From Artemisia argyi (taxonomy: Eukaryota; Streptophyta; Magnoliopsida; Asterales; Asteraceae): a stretch of DNA of 64,000 bases. The notes below the pieces were generated by a model. The model saw only the letters and a program-made list of their open reading frames with translations. It had not been told where the DNA came from and did no database searches. The DNA is taken from positions 12,075,897 to 12,139,896 of the forward strand of contig CM060684.1 in the NCBI GenBank assembly GCA_030686995.1, read 5' to 3'. Shown in pieces: positions 56,841 through 64,000 of the stretch (the first letter of the stretch is position 1; the number at the start of each line of letters is the position of its first letter). Made by a program: the position numbers and the translations under genes.

Positions 56841-59800
56841 TCAAACACCCCTTTTTGTTACTTTCTTTTTCTTGGCAATCGCATCTCGAAATTTCATCAT
56901 ATCTGCGACAATTTTATCCTTCTTTATGTTGCAATCTGAAAGCAATAGTCTAGCAGCATACTTCTATCTCAATTTTCCCAACTGGTTTGTTTGCTTCCTA
57001 CCTTCATCCTCTATTCCGCAATCCCACCTTAGTATATTAATCCCCATGTAATCCTCCATGTGCCGCATAACGAATACGCCACAATCCTTTGGCCTTTTAT
57101 CAGTTTTCCAATGAAACTCCCCACGAGTTATTTCACTTTTCAATATTTCAACGGCTTTTTCATGATTTCTGTTTTTCATGAAGTTTCCAAACTTCTTTTG
57201 CTGCAATCATTAACGTTCCAATAAGTTGACTTTCATAAACAAATCAATAATACATATGATAATTAGTCAATCATTAATGTACACACCAGGATTGTCGCAA
57301 CTTTCATGCATTCTGTATCGGTAGGATTCTGTATTTTCTTGTTATCAAACACCATAACCCCCGGTTTCTTTATATTCAAGCAGACAACGAACTTATGTTC
57401 ACTATTACTAACCGGTATGAAAACCTATGTTTATTTATAAGATTGACAAAATCAGGTTATCCATATTATTTTCTATAACCTAAACACACCTAAACACCCA
57501 TTTCCCTATACCACAATAGTTAAGAATCACAAACACTTCCGTTATTATAACCAACACCCTTAAACACCTATGTTCATATTAACCCCCACTGTTTTGTAAC
57601 AATACACCCCTGTTATTAAACCATAACACCCATGTTTTTTAAACAAGAACACCCCTGTTTTTAACTGCAAGACAACCCTTGTTTTTAAACCAAATCACTT
57701 AGCAAAATAATTGAGGACGATAAGTATTTTACTTACAATGTCCACATCCTTTAGCATATGTTGTTTCCCTGCACGAGCAGCCAACAACTCCACATTAGCT
57801 AAATAAGCTTCCACGATATAACCTGCCCTTATGTCGCTAGTAAATTCCTTCTTATCCTGTTTACATGTTAACTTTCAAGATACAACTTGAGTATGGAAAT
57901 AAACATTTTGTACATGTAAATTAAATAACTTACCACATCAAAATTCGGTAAATAGAATCTTGAATGGCTCGCCGGATCTTTATATTGCTCCAACGAATTA
58001 AGAAATAAACTTCATGCATCCACAACACGACTATCGATATTATCTACGCCCATTAACGTCATTAACTGTGAAAATGTAACCTTCACACTAGTTGCGGACT
58101 CAAACAACACATCACTGTCATAAAATAGCCACAAAAATTAAAAATATATTGAAACTAATCATATGTAAAATTAATTAACAAAAATATTCACAAAAATAAT
58201 TAAGAGCATACTTGAACTCAATGTCGGTTGTGGTTAACAGGTATGATTCCAGTATCTTTTCTTCCGTTGTATACCAAGCATCAATATCAATCACTCTTGA
58301 TAAGAAAGGGGATAGCATCGTTCCCGATTTCGAACATACCCGTTTCTCATGAACACAGTCTGGTTTAACAAAACTTAATGGGACTGCATTCACTGCTTTT
58401 CTTTTATCTTCAGTCCCACTTCCTTTCCCCGCATTCACGTTACTAGCACTTCCATACTCAACTGTCTCAGTTTCTTTTACAACTACTTCATGTTTGTGAG
58501 CCTTTCTTGACCCACTTCCTTCACCCTCTTTCTGTGTTGCCCCACTTTCTTTCTCTACAGCTACTACATGTTCGTGAGCCTTTCTTGACCCACTTCCTTC
58601 CCCTCTTTCTGTGTTGCCCACAACGGGTCTTGTGTGAACCCCAGGCTGAAACTTGGTTTATCCATTTCAATTATATTTTTTTCAGCATAGAAATCTTCAC
58701 ATGCCTTATCGGATGATCTAAACATCTCCAACTGTGTTTGCGGTCCCATCCTGAATACAGGCGAATCAAATGGATCTTCATTCGAAGCATTTATCCTTTC
58801 CTCATTAGTACCTTTTCCACTTTCCTCACCAGCCTTTTCTTTCAAAGCATCTCTCCCTTCCTCATTTGTACCTCTACCACTATCCTCACCAGACTTTTTT
58901 ATCATCAATGCTTCACGGTATTGTTGATTCAAATCAGAAATCAACAAGTTACCTGGGAACATTACTAGTCCCGACTCCAAAGTCTTTTCAAAACAGCTCC
59001 TAGCATTCCTTATACCTTCTACCAGTTTCGACAATTTCCATACAAATCCCTACATTCAATGAAAATTATCCTATGTTACAATCATACTTTTCACGTACGT
59101 AAAACAAGTATTAAATAATTATAATATATATCCTACATTACCTCCTCATCATTTGGCATTGGATCCGCATCTTCTTTAATATATGGTCCTTGTTTAGCAC
59201 ACATCCCTAGTCCTACCCCATCACAATCTTCTTTTTCCCTTTCTTTTAGCAACTCAAATGTCCAAAATTTAGTAGGTGGTCTAATACGAGGCACATAGAA
59301 GCTGTCACACACAATTCCATCAACGTACGCCATCTGTTTCATACATAAATCTCAAATTAAAAAAACATTCATGATAACAAAATTTATAACAAATGTAAAG
59401 TTATATAATAAAAACAATATCGAACTTACAGTTAGCAATGTTAATGGGCCCAGAAAATAACTGTTTGTCATTTCTCGTTTCCACCCATCTTTACAGCTTT
59501 TCAGCCCTAGATATACATACTCGCACCAGTTAATTGAAGCGAGTTCCGTATCACTTCTTATATGATCTAGAACCCTAAGATCACACACTGCCTTCCCTTT
59601 GACACCACCCATAACATTAGCAAACAAGACAATGAAATTTAGTTTAAAATTCATGTCCGCTACCTTTGATTTCCTAATCTCAGCCTTAACGTCCCCTGTT
59701 AGAATCTCCTTTTTATCAAATTGTTCATTCCAACTATCCACCATCTCTATATCCTTCTCAATTTCTTCATCCATTATATCCTTCCCATCATTCCTAATTC

Positions 59801-61535
59801 CTAGCAATTCTCCTATCAAATCCTTAGTAATAACAATAGCATCATTTACAAGCTTGATCTCCATTGTTTCTGGATTAAACTTATCAACAACATAGAATGC
59901 TAGCTTATTTGGAATTCCATCTAGCTTGAAATCCAGAAGCCCTCCTAACCCAATACGTTCCAAACACATTTTCTGAACTGGCGTTAGTGTTTGTATAGCA
60001 TTAAAGAGCTTTTTGGGACTACTTCTAGTCTGGAACGTATACGTTCTACTACATTCTACTTTAGAAGTTTCACCCTTCTTTCGCTTAGGTTTCTGAACAT
60101 TCTCAATATCATCACCTATGATTAATAAACACTAATTCAGTATACGTATAAAGTATACAATTTAAACTGTATTAAGTTAAAATGTTAATTCAAACGATCC
60201 TTATCAGTATACCTAATGCATTGTATATAAACACTAAGTACGTACTACTTACATTTAACAACTTTTTTCCTTTTCGACCCTACTCCTGTATCAACCTTGA
60301 CTCCTTTGTTCTCATTATCATCTGTCACATAGATATCATATTAACAACACTCTTAATATACATTTTATATTTGCACTTGTGTTTATCGAATTAATTAACA
60401 ATGCTCTTAATATTAACAACGCTTTCATTGTTTTATTTTGTTAACTATATTACAGTTGCTATACATGCACAACAACATACCTTTGTTACCCGAACTCCCT
60501 TTTACATCTTTTCCTCCTTCTGTTTCCGCGTTTCCTTTATTCCGTCCGCTTCTTCTTAAACCTAAAAGGTATACATTACACAATTGTTTAGTACACTCAT
60601 AACATATAATATACTTAACAGGTATGTTGGTTAACTATTGTTGTGCAATAACATAAAAAAAGAACCCTATTACCACTTACCTGAGTTGTTCCATTCAACA
60701 TCAACAAAGTCATCATCGTCATCTTCTTCAACTTCAATTACCTTTTCTTCAACGGCTTTTTCCACAACGATCTCCTTCCCTTTTCTCTTTGAACCTAATG
60801 TACGTAAATTATTAGCATATATTAATACCCCTGTTTCACAAACACCCCTGTTTCAAAAACACCCCTGTTTCAAAATCAACAATCTAAATTCATTTATGTA
60901 ATAACAACTAAACACCCCTGTTTCAAAAACACCCCTGTTTCACATATGCGTAATAAAAAACACCCATGTTTCAAAGACACATTCATTTATGTTATTCACA
61001 TCCTAACACCAATTTTGGAAATTTCCAAAAACACATTCATTTATGTCAAACATCCTTGTTACACCTATTCCAAACACCCATGTCACCATTTGAGATATCC
61101 AAATACTCATTTTAATCCAAACATCCTTGTTTCTACATTCATATATCCTATCACAAATTTTTTTCACCCATCCAAACACCCAAGCTACATTCACAACAAT
61201 CATTTATCTAACTAACCACATCAAAACACCCCTGTAACATCTTTCTAATTAACCCAAACCAAATACTTCATCTTACTACATTCACAACAACCAAACACCC
61301 CTGTAACATTCAACCACGTATCCAAAAAAAAAAATAAAAAATAAAAAAAATAAAAAAACCAAGCCATGAAATAATCAACAATTCATTAATTTAATACAAT
61401 CAAACATTCGAATTTAACTAATAAAATGCATTCAAAATTACAATCGGTATCTCCTTCGACAACCAAACATTAATTCACAATCAAATTGATGACAAATAAC
61501 AATGATGTCATACCTTGGAAAGATGTATTTGTCAT
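56841..61535 (-). CDS. ULP1-like (C48) protease gene carried by MULE E
   Basis: This is a multi-exon minus-strand gene. Exon 1 starts at an ATG at 61535 (MTNTSFQ). Small exons encode basic, NLS-like pieces (GSKRKG, SGRNKG, GSKRKK, KPKRKK; about 60796-60060) that join in phase at GT-AG borders. A large exon (about 60115-59430) has the conserved N-terminal region seen in plant ULP1-like element proteins (MCLERIGLGGLLDFKLDG...INWCEYVYLGLKSCKDGWKRE). The linker exons (59342-58180) have two internal duplications. The C-terminal exons (57405-56964) hold a peptidase core with candidate His (57395-57397, SEHKF), Asp (57344-57346, VFDNK) and Cys (57081-57083, KDCGVFVMRHME). The usual Gln before the Cys is not apparent. 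An in-frame stop at 56964 removes about 40 residues before the older end at 56841. ULP1 enzymes process or remove SUMO; the function in MULEs is unknown. Confidence 0.75.
57480..57700. repeat. 'aacacccctgtt' motif array within ULP1-like gene intron
   Basis: About eight copies of 'aacacc(c/t)ctgtt' and variants lie between two exons of the ULP1-like gene. Confidence 0.75.
60830..61320. repeat. 'aacacccctgtttca' motif array in first intron
   Basis: More than a dozen copies or variants of 'aacacccctgttt' and 'aacatccttgttt' lie in the first intron of the ULP1-like gene, about 600-1100 bp from the right TIR. The short ORFs here (60638-61215) are repeat-driven and not genes. Confidence 0.8.
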
Positions 61536-61884
61536 TTGAATCAAAGAAAAACAAAGCTCCGTTTGATTGATTTTGAATCGTATTGCGTTTTTGATATTTT
61601 TGGGGGTTAGGTTAGACAAAGTAAATGTGGATGTGAGGGATATAATGAATTTTATAAATATATATTTATAATCGTGGGTGTTATATGCAGCAACTAGTAT
61701 CATGATCATTATCAATGAGAAAAATTTGGAAGAGATCCCTGTGTTGTAGCATGCAGTTAATGAGAGTCTAAAAAATAAAATACATCTTTTACCCTTTTCA
61801 TTAATGTTTCCAGGGAATGTAGTTTCAATTAATTACAAAAAAACCATTTTGCATTAATATGTTGCACCTTATCCTTTAATAATA
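61536..61884 (-). promoter_or_regulatory. Putative promoter region of the ULP1-like gene / subterminal MULE
   Basis: This interval between the ULP1-like gene start and the right TIR has no gene. It is AT-rich, with ATATATATTTATAATCG-like sequence near 61655-61675 on the plus strand that could serve as a TATA element on the minus strand. Assigned from position only. Confidence 0.35.
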
Positions 61885-61943
61885 GTACATAAGTGGTTTT
61901 CGCAGTTCTTGCATAATATGGTTCTCGTAAGAAAGGGACCCTA
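61885..61943 (-). repeat. Right terminal inverted repeat of MULE E
   Basis: This is the inverted partner of 29481-29535, with a shared core 'aagaactgc(a/g)aaaaccac'. It is followed by TATA-rich sequence and then kinase-gene flank. Confidence 0.75.
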
Positions 61944-62225
61944 TATAAAATAATTTACTAAAAGTTAACTATGATTTTAACTTTACCAAATGTCCAAATG
62001 CTTAAAGGCCAATCAAGTATTTATAGACTTTAAAGTGTCCGCATTGTCAAGTGCTGATTGCTTTAATATTTCATTTTCTTCCCACTTGAGGGATGGATAA
62101 TGAAATGTTACCAGAAATAGATCATGAAATTTATCCGAACTCTTGCCTCTATAGAATAACTTGTTAATATATACATATAAAACTATTAAACATGTGAATA
62201 ACTTCTAAAAGAACCATCTTAACAG
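61944..62225 (+). other. Flank between MULE E and the kinase exon
   Basis: This AT-rich stretch holds 'tatttatagac' near 62019 and an upstream ATG (62093) that opens a 24-codon frame. It might be promoter plus leader or intron of the kinase gene. An in-frame TAA lies at 62220-62222, just before the candidate splice acceptor. Confidence 0.4.
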
Positions 62226-63677
62226 ACCCACGGAGTTGCTTCTACCATTGCCAGAAAAGATCAAAAACTAGAAGATTTCCGAATTCCATTGAAGGACATC
62301 AACTTGGCTATCGGAGTAAAAGGTCCAGAAACTCGGATTGGAGATGGTGGATTTGGTTTCGTGCACAAAGGCCAACCCTCTGAACGCTGGCAAAACCGCA
62401 CAGTTGCCATCAAATGTCTACGTCCAGATAGTTACCAAGGAGAACATGAGTTCCGAAATGAGCTTAATATAATTTTCAAATTCAGCCATGAAAACATTAT
62501 CCCTTTCATGGGATATTGTGATGAAGACAATGAAAAAATAATAGTTTACGAGTATGCTAGTAATGGTAGCCTAGACAATCATCTCAGTGACAAGAATAAG
62601 AGAAGTTTCTTGACATGGGAACATCACCTAAAGATTTGCTTAGGTGCTGCAAAAGGAATCGATTATCTTCACTCAGGTCTTGGAGAGAAAAACAGAGTAA
62701 TCCACAGGGACATCAAGAGCGGGAACATTTTATTGGATCACAATTTCGTAGCAAAAGTTTGTGATTTTGGATTGTCAAAATCTGGCCCCATAAATCAGCA
62801 ACATACCCAAGTTTACACAAATGCTGCCGGTACCAACTTTTACATGGATCCTGTTTACCATGAAGGTGGCGTCCTCCGGAAAGAATCAGACGTGTATTCA
62901 TTTGGAGTGGTAATGTTTGAGTTGTTGAGTGGAATGTTAGCTTACCATAAAAGAAGGTTAGAAGATGGTAAACCGAAACCTCTCGTAAATATTGTCCGGC
63001 GCTACTATGATTACAAACCAGAGTTGATAATTGATCCCCTGATAAGAAATGAAATTGATAATCGTTCTTTTAATGCGTTTAGAGAAGTTGCACTTCAGTG
63101 CATTAGTTTCAATTCAAAGGAACGTCCTACCATGGAAACGATCGTAGATCGGGTCGAGGAAGCATTGGAACTTCAAGTAAGTATTCATTTCAGTTATCTA
63201 TCTATATGTGTTTTGATCGATCCATTTCTCTATCATCATATTCTACTTTGAGTATAAAAATCTATTGCTTGCCCAAACACATATCATAGGCAGTTTAATC
63301 GATAGCATCACGACACCATTCAAAATACAATTAGGAGTCTATGACTTGTACAATTATAATTCATGGACGGTGGGTATTCTCCAACACCTTACTTTCTGAA
63401 GAATATTTGGGATGGGCATGTCAAGTTTGTTTGCCTATGTTACTTATAATTCAAGATGTTTCATTTCTATGGTCATCAATATCATTTTCTGAGTATTGTC
63501 GACCTTAAAAGTTAATACTACCTTATGATTGATGGATCCTGAATTAATAAAGTTGTTGGTTAGCCATGAACCTTTCTGAGTATGTCCAGTAGTGTCTTAC
63601 CATTCATCTTGTTCAACTCCATTTTTTGTTAGGTAACTAATCACGGGGACCTTAAGCAAAAGGTGACTGAGAGCTAA
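62226..63677 (+). CDS. Receptor-like cytoplasmic Ser/Thr kinase (5' end uncertain)
   Basis: Two exons, 62226-63176 and 63633-63677, join at CAA|GTAAGT and TTAG|GTAACT with phase kept, and end at TAA. The first exon may begin at an acceptor (AACAG) at 62225; an alternative is translation from the ATG at 62289. Kinase motifs counted from 62226: Gly loop GDGGFGFVHKG near 39, VAIK lysine near 63, catalytic HRDIKSGNILL near 160, DFG near 180, a GTNFYMDP activation segment and SDVYSFGVVMFELL. The domain is complete. No signal peptide, ectodomain or membrane segment is visible, so it is either a cytoplasmic kinase or the kinase part of a larger receptor whose 5' exons are missing. Subfamily resembles FERONIA/CrRLK-like and PP2-associated kinases expanded in Asteraceae (recall). 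It is the best host-gene candidate here. Confidence 0.8.
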
Positions 63678-64000
63678 TTCATCCGGAGATCGTTGGAGCA
63701 GTCTCTCGCAAAGTGTTGCATCTCCAGTTTCTTGAGAGGTTTATTTTATTTTACGGTTCAAATGATCAGTAACTAGTGGAGCTTTTACCTCTATGATTCC
63801 CTGCATAATCCTGTGATTTAACACTCTTATCTATTGCTTCTTATTGAATTAACGCTTGGTATCATATGGTTTTGGTGAGTTTCTTGAATTCGCCTAATTA
63901 GGGTTTCTTTCTTATCGTGTTTTTTTTAAATCGACTTTAGGATTCTCCAATCCTTAGTCGGTTCTGATCCTATATTCTATCCACTAAATCAAACCTTTAT
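63678..64000 (+). other. Downstream flank of kinase gene
   Basis: No second gene is recognised. It probably contains the 3' UTR and intergenic sequence, possibly an unrecognised further exon. Confidence 0.4.

Larger units (their letters stand above)
29481..61943. mobile_element. Large Mutator-like element E with transposase and ULP1-like genes
   Basis: The left end (29481-29535, 'gaaaaccattttaaatgc' + 'aagaactgcaaaaaccac') and the inverted right end (61885-61943, 'gagaaccatattatgc' + 'aagaactgcgaaaaccac') form related TIRs. The left flank is (TA)n and the right flank is TATA-rich. Inside are a plus-strand MULE transposase gene starting 426 bp from the left end and a minus-strand ULP1-like gene starting about 410 bp from the right end. 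They are convergent, as in MuDR. Plant MULEs carrying ULP1-like genes are known as KI-MULEs (Kaonashi). Removing the nested 22.4-kb LTR element gives a MULE of about 10 kb. Confidence 0.8.

Noticed and set aside
60638..61215. Plus-strand ORFs opposite the ULP1-like gene
   Set aside because: They are Ser/Thr- or His/Pro-rich translations of the antisense of acidic exons and of the 'aacacccctgtt' array.
62093..62167. Short ORF as first coding exon of the kinase
   Set aside because: The only donor near its end would join to the kinase exon in the wrong phase, with an intron of about 64 bp. It is at most an upstream ORF.

Overview
This is a plant nuclear window that consists almost entirely of transposable elements nested inside one another. 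The evidence for a plant is spliced genes with GT-AG introns, plant LTR-retrotransposon lineages (copia, Tekay chromovirus, Athila), Mutator-like elements and a plant-type receptor-like kinase. The style of several element proteins (tandem CxYCGGPH knuckle proteins, the copia gag and the small non-autonomous ORF at the left) is what I associate with Asteraceae, possibly Anthemideae. That placement is recall-based inference and was not searched.

Left block (1-21.8 kb). A minus-strand copia element lies across the region. Its decayed gag/protease part is at 4858-7350, its PBS at 7398-7413 and its 5' LTR at 7416-7663 plus 21061 to about 21770. It was hit twice. At 4857 a minus-strand, Athila-related non-autonomous LTR element inserted (1-4857, continuing off the window). 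At 7664-21055 a very young plus-strand Tekay chromovirus inserted into the copia LTR. The Tekay copy has 3459/3461-bp LTRs with about eight differences seen by eye, a GAGTA target duplication, an intact 1562-codon gag-pol ORF and an extra intact 372-codon acidic/coiled-coil ORF upstream of gag.

Middle block (21.8-29.5 kb). This holds a perfect 205-bp tandem duplication behind a G-tract, one small unrecognised minus-strand ORF (22762-23259) and a ~52-bp minisatellite. It then runs into a series of terminal-inverted-repeat elements placed in or next to (TA)n microsatellites: A, a 190-bp MITE; B, about 2 kb with a hAT-like insertion; C, about 1.8 kb; and D, about 350 bp.

Right block (29.5-62 kb). 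One large Mutator-like element, E, spans 29481-61943. It has a plus-strand FAR1/MULE transposase gene starting near one TIR and a convergent minus-strand multi-exon ULP1-like protease gene starting near the other, so it resembles a MuDR or KI-MULE layout. Its transposase gene was split by a 22.4-kb Ty3-type element (32784-55196, TSD ATAAG). That element has no pol and encodes proteins with three CX2CX3HX4C knuckles. Its 5' LTR was in turn split by a decayed Athila element (35625-46446, TSD CAGCT, two 1408-bp LTRs). A receptor-like kinase gene (62226-63677) starts about 280 bp beyond the end of E and is the best candidate host gene.

The points I consider most worth following are: (i) the TA-microsatellite cluster of TIR elements with an apparent parent element E; (ii) palindrome arrays directly upstream of the TATA box in three different LTRs, which differ in sequence between elements but recur at matching places in two Athila-type elements; (iii) the extra ORF of the Tekay element; and (iv) the triplicated Athila-like zinc knuckle in a pol-less element.
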